A stretch of 60,862 nucleotides of DNA from Acidobacteriaceae bacterium (GCA_013361705.1 JABFXN010000134.1:1-60862); one strand, 5' to 3'. Counted from the stretch's first letter, positions 38,227-47,270 are shown. Numbers and translations: made by a program. Notes: generated from the letters alone by a model not told the origin.

Positions 38227-39786
38227 ATGGCTTTACCCTCCGTTGAGATTAGTGACGGCCTGCTGCAGGACTCTATCCTCACGTCAGTCGATGTGGTGCA
38301 GGAGTTGAACCAGCACTGGTGGTGCACCATTGCCTGCCGTCAGACCGAAGACAACCGTCTACCCGTGGAAGATCTGCTCGGGAAGACGGTAAAAATCACA
38401 ACCACCGATGAGGACGGCACGAAACACGTCCACTTCTCGGGCTTTTTCTATGATGTTCGCCTGGTGTACGAGATCTGGGGAAGCTATACGGCTTACCTGA
38501 TGGCCGTAAGCACCAGCTACAAGCTCGATGTGACGGAGCGCAAGCAATACTTTCCGGCGCAGACGCTTTCATCGATTGCAGGCACGATCGGCGGCCGCGA
38601 TGGAGTTGCGGTAAGCGTCAATGCGGGCGAGGGTTCGCCGCTGAACTATGTGCAGTATGGCGAGACCGACTTCTCATTCCTGAACCGCATCGTCGATGAC
38701 TATGGAGCATGGCTTCGCCCGAACGAGAGTGGCATCGAGATCTTCAACAGCTTCCGGAGCGGCAGCTCAGTCAACTGGAGAGAAGAAGGCGGACTGACCG
38801 GCTTCAGCCTGCAGGGCACACTCTCGCCGGCAAGCTTTTGCGGCTCGCACTATGACCACCATGTCATGCAATCGAACACCTTCAACAATGTATCGAAGGC
38901 GCCGCAGTTCTATGACGGAGCTCAGCGGCTTACCAGTGCGGTGCAGTCAGCATCGCAGAAGCTGCCTCCGGGTTTTGAGCCGCAGCGAGCTCGCGCCGTC
39001 ACGCTGGATCATTACAACGAGCAACTGCAGGCGGAGAGCGAGCGCTCGATCGGCAGCGCCATTACCGGACGCGGGCAGTCGCGCAATCAGACGTTGTTAG
39101 CCGGCAACACCGTAACGATCAGCGGCAGTCTGGATGCAAAGGGCACTTACGGCCTGGTGCGTGTGGAGCATAACTGGACTCCCCAGGGCTATACCAACAG
39201 CTTCGTGTGCACGCCGTGGAAGGAGTATCGCAATCAGCATGCTCCGGCCGCCCGCACCTGGAACGGAATCGTTCCGGCTCGTGTGGTCGATCACAACGAT
39301 CCGAAGAAGATGGGCAGAGTCAAGGTCCAGTTCTTCTGGCAGGAAGACGGCTCGACGCACTGGGCACGAACAACCAGTCCTCACGCCGGCCCTGGCCGCG
39401 GGTTCATGTTCATGCCCGAAGTCGGAGATGAAGTTGCCGTGGCGTTTGAAGATGGCGACCCTGAGCGTCCGGTCGTCATTGGAGCTCTATGGAACGGTGT
39501 ACATGAGCAACCGCGCGATGCGTTCTTCGGTGGTGAGATTCCGAACAACGACATCAAGCGCCTGATGACCAAGAGCGGAAACCGCATCCAGTTCATCGAT
39601 AAGCAGGGCAAGGAATCTCTGGTCATGGCTACGCCGAATAAGCTGCGCATTGCCATGCTGGAGAACACCGATGAGCACGGCCGGTCCACGATCCTGGTGC
39701 ACTCCGAAGATGGAGATATCTGCCTGAGCGCACCGAATGGCCAGGTCCACATTCGCAGCAAGTTCTTCACCAAGGAGACCAACTAA
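38227..39786 (+). CDS. vgrG: VgrG spike protein (type VI secretion)
   Basis: This 519-residue protein has a gp27-like N-terminal part (DYGAWLRPNESGIEIF) and a gp5-like OB-fold with ARVVDHNDPKKMGRVKVQFFW. The end signature GDEVAVAFEDGDPERPVVIGALWNG is followed by ISEKNN-like ENTDEHGRSTIL and DICLSAPNGQ strands. It forms the puncturing tip of a type VI (or related contractile) apparatus. No hcp, PAAR or sheath gene is in the window, so it is an orphan VgrG with its own cargo genes downstream. The next gene starts 2 nt after the stop. Confidence 0.9.
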   Translation: MALPSVEISDGLLQDSILTSVDVVQELNQHWWCTIACRQTEDNRLPVEDLLGKTVKITTTDEDGTKHVHFSGFFYDVRLVYEIWGSYTAYLMAVSTSYKLDVTERKQYFPAQTLSSIAGTIGGRDGVAVSVNAGEGSPLNYVQYGETDFSFLNRIVDDYGAWLRPNESGIEIFNSFRSGSSVNWREEGGLTGFSLQGTLSPASFCGSHYDHHVMQSNTFNNVSKAPQFYDGAQRLTSAVQSASQKLPPGFEPQRARAVTLDHYNEQLQAESERSIGSAITGRGQSRNQTLLAGNTVTISGSLDAKGTYGLVRVEHNWTPQGYTNSFVCTPWKEYRNQHAPAARTWNGIVPARVVDHNDPKKMGRVKVQFFWQEDGSTHWARTTSPHAGPGRGFMFMPEVGDEVAVAFEDGDPERPVVIGALWNGVHEQPRDAFFGGEIPNNDIKRLMTKSGNRIQFIDKQGKESLVMATPNKLRIAMLENTDEHGRSTILVHSEDGDICLSAPNGQVHIRSKFFTKETN

Positions 39787-39788
39787 TC

Positions 39789-40514
39789 ATGGCGCCTGTC
39801 ATGGATACATCGATCAAGGTTGGCACGAGAACCTATGGAGCGAACGATGCGAAGCTGCCGACCATGGGAGCAAGAATCCCCTTCAGCGGTTCTCCGGCTT
39901 TTCAGGAATGGGATGAGGTTACTGGAAATGTCCTGCGTGAGATCAGGGGCAATCTGAACTATTACCAGACCGGAGATATGACGAGTGTTCTCACCGGCAC
40001 TCTGAATGAGACCATCACTGTCGATCACATCTACACGCTGAACGGAAATCTTACATCGACGGTGGTCCAAAGCACGAATGTGAGCCACTTCGGTCCTCAC
40101 ATGCAGTTGAACGGCAACACACGAACGGAGCACTTTACCGGAGTAACGACGCGCAACTACCAGGGAGATCTGGTCGAGACGCATCCCGAGTCGTGGCTTC
40201 AGTCGTTCAAAGACTGCTTCCATCGCTATGACCTTCGGGTCACGCTGTATGACATTGCCAAGCTGGATGTCTGCACGACAGCGACTACGATCAACGGCGC
40301 CAAGTTCGATCTCAGCATGTGGAAGGGCGACATCTCCGTCTTCCGGATGGACACGAAGGCAATCGATGTGAAGATTGCAGCCATCAAGACCGCGATCCGT
40401 TTGACCTCGGCAAAGCTGATGGTAACGGGCGCTTTGATCGCGATGCTTCGCTTCGGCACTCCATTCAAACCGAACGCGCTGCCGGCCCCCACGCCAATCA
40501 CCCCCTTCGATTGA
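39789..40514 (+). CDS. Uncharacterised VgrG-linked protein with beta-helix-like start
   Basis: This 241-residue protein is of unknown family. Residues 45-110 consist of short Thr/Asn-rich strands (LNETITVDHIYTLNGNLTST, then NGNTRTEHFTGVTTRN), similar in rhythm to the triple-stranded beta-helix that extends VgrG spikes. A C-terminal hydrophobic stretch (LTSAKLMVTGALIAML) is followed by a Pro-rich tail. It follows vgrG by 2 nt. It could be a spike extension, an adaptor or an effector; no catalytic motif is seen. Confidence 0.65.
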   Translation: MAPVMDTSIKVGTRTYGANDAKLPTMGARIPFSGSPAFQEWDEVTGNVLREIRGNLNYYQTGDMTSVLTGTLNETITVDHIYTLNGNLTSTVVQSTNVSHFGPHMQLNGNTRTEHFTGVTTRNYQGDLVETHPESWLQSFKDCFHRYDLRVTLYDIAKLDVCTTATTINGAKFDLSMWKGDISVFRMDTKAIDVKIAAIKTAIRLTSAKLMVTGALIAMLRFGTPFKPNALPAPTPITPFD

Positions 40515-40521
40515 GGAGTAC

Positions 40522-41100
40522 ATGGGTTTTTCCTGGTCATCAGCAATCCAGATTCTGCACGCGAGAAATGGCGATCTTATCCTGCACTTTCCGCCGGAGT
40601 ATCTCGTCGCAATCCCTCTGGCGGTTATCGGATTTCCTCTGGCGATTATCTTTGCGATCTTGATCAAGCAGACCGGCTTCAAACCGGTCTCGATCTTGTT
40701 CCTTGCCGGGTTCATTCCGTTCGTGCTGTGTATCTATACGGTGACGCAGACCTCCACGCTGATGTTCTCCAGGGCAGACCATAACCTGGTCATCGAGGAT
40801 CACGCATTCTTCCGGACGACGAAGACTGTCTATCCACTCACAGCCGTCGATCATGCTGAGGTTGCACAGGACGATGGCCGAAGCCACATGCTGTATATCG
40901 CGTTGACCTCTGGGGATCGTATTCCTACGGGCAGCGGATGGACATCACGCAATGGCCACTTCCAGGCGGCTAATGCGGCGAATCAATTCCTTTTGCAGGT
41001 CAAAGGAAGTGCGCAGCCAACCGGCATGCAGGCGCCCCGGCCGAACCGCGGTGTAAGTGCGGACGAGGCCGGGAAAGCCTTCATCGAGCAAACCATCTAG
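40522..41100 (+). CDS. Uncharacterised two-TM protein in the vgrG island
   Basis: This 192-residue protein has two membrane helices (about residues 28-50 and 58-80) and a C-terminal soluble domain with a beta-rich, PH-like pattern (LVIEDHAFFRTTKTVYPL, then MLYIALTSGDRIPTG). I do not recognise the family. It starts 7 nt after the preceding stop. A membrane-bound immunity protein or delivery accessory is conceivable from position only. Confidence 0.6.
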   Translation: MGFSWSSAIQILHARNGDLILHFPPEYLVAIPLAVIGFPLAIIFAILIKQTGFKPVSILFLAGFIPFVLCIYTVTQTSTLMFSRADHNLVIEDHAFFRTTKTVYPLTAVDHAEVAQDDGRSHMLYIALTSGDRIPTGSGWTSRNGHFQAANAANQFLLQVKGSAQPTGMQAPRPNRGVSADEAGKAFIEQTI

Positions 41101-41156
41101 GCACAGAAGCAGGCTAAACAACAGTAGGTTCAGTTTTGGGGAATCAGTGATCTTCG

Positions 41157-42083
41157 ATGAATCCAGAGACGACGAAGAAAGAGCCTCGTAACCGCCTCAA
41201 CCCCATTCCCGAGCAGGGAATGCTTCCCATCAGAAAGTCGCACGAAGTTACCGTCTGTTCTCTCTACTGGCTTCCAGTCAGCAACACGCCGGTATACGGC
41301 AGAGAGCTCCAGTGGCTGCACCGCTTTTTCGATGAGCTCCATGCAGTCCTGGCAAAAGATGGCAAGCTGAGGCAGGAGAGCTTCCTGCAGATGAAGCTCA
41401 CGGCGCCCCAGGGCCACCTGAAGGAGACGCTGCATCGGCACCAGATCAAGCTCATACCGTTGATGGGACTTGGGCGAAAGCCGAATGGCAAGCTGCCACC
41501 GATTCCTACCGAAGAAGACCTTGATGCGGTTATCAAGGGCAAGGCGAAGTTCGATTTCAATGAACACGTCGCCGATTACATGTTCTGGTTTCTGCACCGG
41601 GATGAGCAATGGAAGCGCGAACTATTCCTGGGGAATGGCGGATATACCATGATCTATCTTCCTCCCGATCCCGCGACTACACCTCCGCCGATTCCGGATT
41701 ATCCGGCTGTTCGGGAGATGCCCGCCTTCAAGCATTTCGACACCGACACGTTGTGGCAGGCGACCTTCCTGCTGGGCGACGCCTTTCGGGAGAAGAGCAA
41801 ACAGGTATTCGGCAAAGGTCTCGAAGACGAAGCCTCCTTCGATGGCCTGACCTTCATCATTCCGTACTGGAAGGCGAGCGACTTCCTGGCGGCCACGCCC
41901 GATGACCTTGCCCAATGGTTTGAGGTCTTCGATGTCTTTATTGCAGAAAGCCCGGATGACCGTGGGATTCTGTTCGCCAGCAAAGAGAGCCTCGATGAGG
42001 TGCTGACTGAGATTCTGGAGAAGATGCGCCGGGACGGCGAACCTCATCCGGTGTTTGATCTGGAAAGGAAACAGCCGCAATGA
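41157..42083 (+). CDS. Uncharacterised protein in the vgrG island (308 aa)
   Basis: This soluble protein of 308 residues has a proline-rich middle (PPPIPDYP) and no motif I recognise. Its last part (DVFIAESPDDRGILFAS, then LDEVLTEILEKM) aligns with the end of the next protein (DLYLREDPDDESIFLVV). The start at 41157 has no strong ribosome-binding site. It overlaps the following gene by 4 nt (ATGA). Confidence 0.6.
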   Translation: MNPETTKKEPRNRLNPIPEQGMLPIRKSHEVTVCSLYWLPVSNTPVYGRELQWLHRFFDELHAVLAKDGKLRQESFLQMKLTAPQGHLKETLHRHQIKLIPLMGLGRKPNGKLPPIPTEEDLDAVIKGKAKFDFNEHVADYMFWFLHRDEQWKRELFLGNGGYTMIYLPPDPATTPPPIPDYPAVREMPAFKHFDTDTLWQATFLLGDAFREKSKQVFGKGLEDEASFDGLTFIIPYWKASDFLAATPDDLAQWFEVFDVFIAESPDDRGILFASKESLDEVLTEILEKMRRDGEPHPVFDLERKQPQ

Positions 42084-42817
42084 AACCACAGTGGGAGATC
42101 GAACAGCTTCCTATCGTTGATCGCGGCGCGGAGGAGCTATCAGCTCTTCGCATCGAATGCAGGTTTCCTCTTTCAGAAGAGGAACGGGCAGACCTGATCG
42201 AGGTTCTCTCTGGCTGTCAGCGGTGGATGGAACGGCAGCAGAACAAGCTGATGCGGCGGGAGATCCTGATCCAGATGACACAGTTGCCTCGGCCGGGAGG
42301 CGCAACTCTATTGAGCCGCAATAGTTCGAAGTGGATACCCAGCCTCGCTATGGGTGTGTGGCCCGACCGCGAGCCGCCACGCTCGATGACGAAGCGGGAT
42401 TTCACGCACCGTCTGCCGGGCCAGAAGTTTCCAACGCTCTCCCATGAGGTGCGGCGGATTCTTGCCAAAGACGAAGAGACTCGTTTGGACGTGGAAGAGC
42501 AGATGGCCGGCTCGGGAGCTCTGCTGGAGATTGTTGCTTCGGAAGGCTGGGCAGAGCGAGATGGGCGGCAGATTTCGATGTGGCTGAAAGGCAAGATCGA
42601 TGACGACGTCTATCGCAGCTATCCGCTCTATGTCCCTCTACTGGATGCGGAGACACTGATCCGGCTGTCGAAGAACGAGCGCGATGCCTGTCTTGCGGGG
42701 ATCGATCTCTATCTGCGGGAAGATCCTGACGATGAATCTATCTTTCTCGTCGTGCGGGCCTCGTTTGAGAAAGCGCGGGAGATGATTGATAGCTCTATGA
42801 AGGTTGCAACGCGCTGA
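42080..42817 (+). CDS. Uncharacterised protein in the vgrG island (245 aa)
   Basis: This soluble protein of 245 residues is coupled to the preceding gene by a 4-nt overlap. It has a charged helical middle (HEVRRILAKDEETRLDVEEQ) and a C-terminal block related to that of the upstream gene. No family is recognised. The pair could be a toxin-immunity or tandem immunity arrangement of the VgrG cargo; nothing in the sequence proves it. Confidence 0.6.
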   Translation: MKPQWEIEQLPIVDRGAEELSALRIECRFPLSEEERADLIEVLSGCQRWMERQQNKLMRREILIQMTQLPRPGGATLLSRNSSKWIPSLAMGVWPDREPPRSMTKRDFTHRLPGQKFPTLSHEVRRILAKDEETRLDVEEQMAGSGALLEIVASEGWAERDGRQISMWLKGKIDDDVYRSYPLYVPLLDAETLIRLSKNERDACLAGIDLYLREDPDDESIFLVVRASFEKAREMIDSSMKVATR

Positions 42818-42857
42818 GGGCGATTGACGTCGCCGGTGATACCTAAACCGTCTTTTT

Positions 42858-42895
42858 GTTTGTCATTTCGCAGCGCAGCGGAGAAATCTGCTTCT
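42858..42895 (+). repeat. Family C short repeat, copy 1
   Basis: TTGTCATTTCG, a GC-rich loop and GAGAAATCTGCTTCT resemble two other copies at 50995-51030 (+) and 52888-52913 (-). The common frame is TTGTCAT(T/C)(T/C)(C/T) then (G)A(G/A)..TCTGCTT. This is a common dispersed signal in acidobacterial intergenic DNA, of unknown function. Confidence 0.45.
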
Positions 42896-42911
42896 GAGCC
42901 CAAGTAGATGA

Positions 42912-42970
42912 AAACGGTTCGAGCTCCGCTCGAATACCCAGGTCCCTTTAGGGACCTGGGCACCCAGGGT
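42912..42970. repeat. Family B fragment with two hairpins
   Basis: It contains TTCGAG-CTCCG-CTCGAA (42918-42934) and the 10-bp stem CCCAGGTCCC (42937-42946) with GGGACCTGGG (42951-42960) around TTTA. The GGTCCCTTTAGGGACC core recurs at 47245-47260. It sits in the convergent space between the vgrG island and the flavoprotein gene, where it could also stop transcription from both sides. Confidence 0.55.
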
Positions 42971-42991
42971 ATGGGTCCGAACGATTGCGTC

Positions 42992-44155
42992 CTACAACGC
43001 ACGCCCCGCGGCAGCGCCCGAGGCCCAGGCCCACTGGAAGTTGTAGCCGCCGAGCCAGCCTGTAACATCGACGACCTCGCCGATGAAGAAGAGGCCGGGC
43101 ACGTTGCGTGCCTGCATGGTCTTTGCGTCGAGGTCATCGGTATCGACGCCCCCTGCGGTGACTTCTGCTTTCTCGTAGCCTTCAGTTCCGGCGGGTGTAA
43201 TCTCCCACTGATGCAATGTCTGTTCACTTGCTTCCAGTGCGGCGTTGCTCCACTTCTGCTGCGGATGCGTCGTTATCCACCGGTCAGCCAGGCGCTGTGG
43301 AAGAGCTGCATAGAGTGCCTGGCGCAATGCGGTTGTATCGCGTCCACTTGGGGAGGCCTGCAGCGCTTCGAATACCTTCTTCGCTGGAGCCATGTCGAAG
43401 CGCAATGTGCTGCCAGGTTGCCAGTACGAACTGATCTGCAGCACTGCCGGCCCGCTGATGCCACGGTGCGTGATTAACAGCTTCTCCCGGAAGCTGCGCT
43501 TGCCGGCATAGGCGATCACCTCTGTGGAGAGCCCAGTGAGATCGCACCATTGCTTCGTATCGTTTGGGTTGAAGACCAGTGGCACCAGGCCTGGGCGGAG
43601 GTCGCGTACACGCAGACCGAACTGACGGGCGATGTCATATCCGAAGCCGGTTGCGCCGATCTTGGGAATGGAGAGCCCGCCGCTGGCGATGACTAACGAT
43701 GGCGCGTGGAACTCTCCGCGGTTGGTGCGCAGCGTAAAAGAATCACTGTGCTGTACCTCTTGCACGGTGGTATCGGCCTGTATGGTGACTCCCGCCTCTG
43801 CGGCTTCCCGCTCAAGCAACGTGACGATCTGCTGTGCGGAGCCATCGCAGAAGAGCTGACCCAGCGTCTTCTCGTGATAGGCAATGCGGTGCTTCTCCAC
43901 GAGAGCGATGAAGTCACGCGGTGTGTAACGCGCAAGAACAGACTTGGCGAAGTGCGGATTCGCAGAGAGATAGTTCTCCGCGCGCGCGCCGATGTTGGTA
44001 AAGTTGCAGCGTCCGCCGCCGGAGATCAGAATCTTGCGTCCGATGCGCTGCGAGTGGTCGAGCACAAGCACACGTCGGCCCCGTTTGCCGGCTTCGATTG
44101 CTGCCATCATGCCGGCGGCTCCGGCACCGACCACGATGGCATCCCACGCGGTTAT
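42992..44155 (-). CDS. NAD(P)/FAD-dependent oxidoreductase (BaiN/HI0933 family)
   Basis: This protein is predicted at 387 residues, with the dinucleotide-binding start WDAIVVGAGAAGMMAAIEAG, then GRKILISGGGRCNFTN, GGLSIPKIGATGFGYDIA, and the end FIGEVVDVTGWLGGYNFQWA. These are all HI0933-like signatures. No ATG, GTG or TTG stands where the family begins. GGAGG at 44161-44165 (CGGAGG on the minus strand) lies 5 nt before an ATA codon at 44155-44153 that overlaps the malic enzyme TAA. Reading ATA as the start gives M-T-A-W-D-A-I. The physiological substrate of these flavoproteins is poorly known. Confidence 0.8.
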   Translation of the reverse strand: MTAWDAIVVGAGAAGMMAAIEAGKRGRRVLVLDHSQRIGRKILISGGGRCNFTNIGARAENYLSANPHFAKSVLARYTPRDFIALVEKHRIAYHEKTLGQLFCDGSAQQIVTLLEREAAEAGVTIQADTTVQEVQHSDSFTLRTNRGEFHAPSLVIASGGLSIPKIGATGFGYDIARQFGLRVRDLRPGLVPLVFNPNDTKQWCDLTGLSTEVIAYAGKRSFREKLLITHRGISGPAVLQISSYWQPGSTLRFDMAPAKKVFEALQASPSGRDTTALRQALYAALPQRLADRWITTHPQQKWSNAALEASEQTLHQWEITPAGTEGYEKAEVTAGGVDTDDLDAKTMQARNVPGLFFIGEVVDVTGWLGGYNFQWAWASGAAAGRAL

Positions 44156-45834
44156 TTGCGCCTCCGGTAAGGCACATAAACCGGTTCCCAGACATGCTCG
44201 CGCAGAGCCTTTTCGAAGATATCGCCTTTCACGGCTGCGAGGCCTTCCTGTTGAGCCTGCATACCGACAGCGCGCGCGATAGTCGTCGAGACTTCGCGGA
44301 TGCGGCTCATCTCCGGAAGCAGGCATGCACTCTGATCGCTGCAGGAGGGCGTCACCGCAGCCAGGGCTTTTGCGGAGGCCATGATCATGCCGTCGCTTAC
44401 CTGCTCGACGCGCGACATAATAATGCCGAGAGCGAGACCGGGGAAGATGTAGGAGTTGTTGGTCTGTGCGACGCGATAAGGAGCTCCGTTGTACTCCACC
44501 GTGCCCCACGGACTGCCGGTACCGATGATGGCGCGTCCATCCGTCCAGTGCAGCAGGTCGAGCGGCGTGGCTTCAGCGCGTGAGGTCGGGTTCGAGAGCG
44601 GGAAGATCGCGGGTCGTGCGACGTGCCGCGCCATCTCACGCACGATGGCCTCATTGAAGGCGCCAAACTGACCAGAGACACCGATCAACACCGTTGGCTT
44701 TGCGTTGCGGACGACATCCTCAAGACTGATAAAGCCAGAATCGTTGAGTTGCCAGTTAGCAAGAGCAGAGCGTGATTGTGCGAAGGCCTTCTGATCGTCG
44801 CGCAGATTGGGTGTGTCTTGCAGCACGAGGCCGCCGATATCGACAGGGAAGAAGCGGCTGCGTGCCTCGGCTTGCGAGAGGCCCTGGTCCTGCATGGCCT
44901 TTGCCAACAGTTGAGCGATGCCGGTGCCGGCAGAGCCAAAGCCAAAGATGGCGACACGCTGATCGCGTAGCGGAATGCCGGTGAGCGAGGAGCTGGCGAG
45001 GATGGTGGCGGTGGAGACGGCCGCGGTGCCCTGGATATCGTCATTGAAGCTGCAGACCTTCGTACGGTAGCGTTCAAGCAAGCGGCTTGCGTTGTTCCCG
45101 GCAAAGTCCTCCCACTGCAGCAGAACGTGAGGCCAGCGGCGACGCACGGCGCGGACGAACTCTTCGACAAACTCGTCGTACTCTTTCCCGCGAATGCGGC
45201 GGTTCTTCCAGCCGATGTAGAGCGGGTTGTCGAGGCGGTCCTGGTTGTCGGTGCCGACGTCGAGAAAGACAGGCAGACACCACATGGGATGAATACCGGC
45301 GAGCGCTGTGTAGAGAGCCAGCTTTCCGATGGGAATGCCCATGCCGCCGGCTCCCTGGTCCCCCAGGCCGAGGATGCGTTCACCATCGGAGACGACGATG
45401 CAGCGGATGTGGTCGTAGCGAGGGTGAGAGAGGATCTGCGCGATGCGGTGCTTGTTGGGATAGCTGAGATAGACGCCGCGCGGGGTGTGATAGTGCTCCG
45501 AGAAGCGCTGGCAACCCTCGCCGACGGTCGGAGTGTAGACGATGGGAAGCATCTCCTCGATGTGGCGGGAGACCAGGGCGTAGAAGATGGTCTCGCTATG
45601 GTCCTGCAGGTCGCGCATGAAGACGTACTTCTCGAGATTGCTGTTCAAAGCACGAAAAGCCTTGATGCGGCGCTCTACCTGTTGGTCGAGGGTCCCGATT
45701 TGAGGCGGCAGAAGGCCATGAAGAAAGAACTCGTCGCGCTCGGCCTCGGTAAAGGCGGTTCCCTTGTTCAATGCCGGGCTGTTCAGCAGACCAAAGCCGG
45801 TGAGGGAGGTGTAGATCGTTTTGTCCTGCGCCAT
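44152..45834 (-). CDS. maeA: NAD-dependent malic enzyme
   Basis: This 560-residue protein matches the large bacterial and eukaryotic malic enzymes: the YTPTVGEGCQRFS block, CIVVSDGERILGLGDQGAGGMGIPIGKLALY (malate and metal site), FNDDIQGTAAVS, and the Rossmann GFGSAGTGIA. It oxidatively decarboxylates L-malate to pyruvate. The length (~560) fits the NAD-preferring SfcA type. The 3' end carries the Shine-Dalgarno sequence of the downstream flavoprotein gene. Confidence 0.9.
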   Translation of the reverse strand: MAQDKTIYTSLTGFGLLNSPALNKGTAFTEAERDEFFLHGLLPPQIGTLDQQVERRIKAFRALNSNLEKYVFMRDLQDHSETIFYALVSRHIEEMLPIVYTPTVGEGCQRFSEHYHTPRGVYLSYPNKHRIAQILSHPRYDHIRCIVVSDGERILGLGDQGAGGMGIPIGKLALYTALAGIHPMWCLPVFLDVGTDNQDRLDNPLYIGWKNRRIRGKEYDEFVEEFVRAVRRRWPHVLLQWEDFAGNNASRLLERYRTKVCSFNDDIQGTAAVSTATILASSSLTGIPLRDQRVAIFGFGSAGTGIAQLLAKAMQDQGLSQAEARSRFFPVDIGGLVLQDTPNLRDDQKAFAQSRSALANWQLNDSGFISLEDVVRNAKPTVLIGVSGQFGAFNEAIVREMARHVARPAIFPLSNPTSRAEATPLDLLHWTDGRAIIGTGSPWGTVEYNGAPYRVAQTNNSYIFPGLALGIIMSRVEQVSDGMIMASAKALAAVTPSCSDQSACLLPEMSRIREVSTTIARAVGMQAQQEGLAAVKGDIFEKALREHVWEPVYVPYRRRK

Positions 45835-45875
45835 AGGTGCTTCGGTTGATTTTATTCCTGTGCGACGATTAAGGG

Positions 45876-47069
45876 GTGAAGCAGCAGTCGTTTATCGCCA
45901 TCTCCCGCCGTGCCGCCGATCGCATTCGCGACGGCCATGTATGGGTCTACAGCTCCGATGTGCAGTCTCTTCCTGAGGGCATCGTGCCCGGCGCGGTGGT
46001 CCCCGTGGCCGATAATCGCGGCATTCCGCTCGGCTCGGCCATCTACAGTGCAGCGTCGCAGATTGCGCTACGCATGGTCTCTACCGATCCGGCACTGGAT
46101 CGCGCCGGGTACCTGACGTTGGTGCGTGAGCGTGTGCATACATCGGTCTCGCGTCGTGAGAACCAGGCCGCGTGCCGGTTGATCTTCAGTGAGGCGGATG
46201 AGCTTCCCGGCATTGTGCTTGATCGTTACAACGATCTCGCCGTGCTGCAACTGCTCACACAGGGAACAGCGCAAGCCGACGTGCGTGATGCGGTGGTGGA
46301 AGTGCTGCGTGAGATTGAGAGTATTGGAACGATTGTCGAGCGGCCTGATCCACGTGTACGTGAGCTGGAGCAGCTCGCGCCGGCTCCGGCTGAGGCAATC
46401 TTCAATCGCGGAGAGGCAAAGCTGGCGACCATTTTTGATCTGAATGGATTGAAGTTTCATTACGACGCCAATGCAGGGCAGAAGACGGGAGCGTTTCTCG
46501 ATCAGCGTCTGAATTATGCTGCGGCGGCGAGCTACGCACGCGGACGTGCACTGGATGTCTGTACCTATCAGGGAGGCTTTGCCCTGCATTTGGCGCGGGT
46601 GTGCGATGAAGTGACGGCGGTAGACCAAAGCCGTGCAGCGTTGGAGGTTGCCGACCGCAATCTGGAGTTGAATGCGTCGCAGGTAAAGAAACCCGTCGAG
46701 TGGATCGAGGGCGATGCCTTTGCGCTGCTGCGTGAGTACGATGCTGCGAATGAACGTTTCGATACCATCGTGCTCGATCCGCCGGCCTTTGCGAAGACGC
46801 GCCGTGCGGTCGAAGGTGCGATGCGTGGTTACAAGGAGCTGAACCTGCGTGCACTGAGGATGTTGAAGCCCGGTGGTGTGCTGGTGACGTGTTCGTGCTC
46901 GCACCATGTGCATTTGGAGGATTTTGTTGCCACGGTCGCGGCGGCTTCTGCGGATGCGAAGCGCAGGGTACGGCTGCTGGAGACGCGGGCTGCGGCTCCG
47001 GATCATCCGGAGGTGTTGACGCTGCCGGAGACGCGGTATTTGAAGTGCTTGATTACAAAGGTGGACTGA
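45876..47069 (+). CDS. Class I SAM-dependent rRNA methyltransferase (RlmI-like)
   Basis: This 397-residue protein has an N-terminal PUA-like domain (IRDGHVWVYSSDVQ), an EEHB-type middle with ADELPGIVLDRYND, the SAM motif LDVCTYQGGFALHLA and the catalytic-type motifs DPPAFAKTR and VTCSCSHHV. RlmI/RlmK-type enzymes make m5C in 23S rRNA. The GTG start at 45876 directly follows AAGGG, an atypically short spacing. It is divergent from the malic enzyme gene across 41 bp. Confidence 0.85.
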   Translation: MKQQSFIAISRRAADRIRDGHVWVYSSDVQSLPEGIVPGAVVPVADNRGIPLGSAIYSAASQIALRMVSTDPALDRAGYLTLVRERVHTSVSRRENQAACRLIFSEADELPGIVLDRYNDLAVLQLLTQGTAQADVRDAVVEVLREIESIGTIVERPDPRVRELEQLAPAPAEAIFNRGEAKLATIFDLNGLKFHYDANAGQKTGAFLDQRLNYAAAASYARGRALDVCTYQGGFALHLARVCDEVTAVDQSRAALEVADRNLELNASQVKKPVEWIEGDAFALLREYDAANERFDTIVLDPPAFAKTRRAVEGAMRGYKELNLRALRMLKPGGVLVTCSCSHHVHLEDFVATVAAASADAKRRVRLLETRAAAPDHPEVLTLPETRYLKCLITKVD

Positions 47070-47081
47070 GAGCCACGCATT

Positions 47082-47270
47082 GGGTGCCCCATGTCCCTCG
47101 GGGACATAGGCATCGCGCTACGCGCGACCTGTCTTTCCGACAGAGTCACCTTGAATTTGTCCGCTCCTGTGGGTCGATCCACCCCAATCCGGTCGCGACC
47201 GAAATAACAAACAAAAAAACGGTTCGCGCGTAGCGCAATGCCCAGGTCCCTTTAGGGACCCGGGGCACCC
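47082..47270. repeat. Family B element (189 bp) with GGGTGCCCC ends
   Basis: GGGTGCCCC (47082-47090) and GGGGCACCC (47262-47270) are inverted ends of a 189-bp element. Inside are ATGTCCC-TC-GGGGACAT-like and GGTCCCTTTAGGGACC (47245-47260) hairpins. The copy at 60603-60795 has the same ends and almost the same length (193 bp). It occupies most of the 309-bp space between the methyltransferase and blaI-like genes. Confidence 0.55.
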
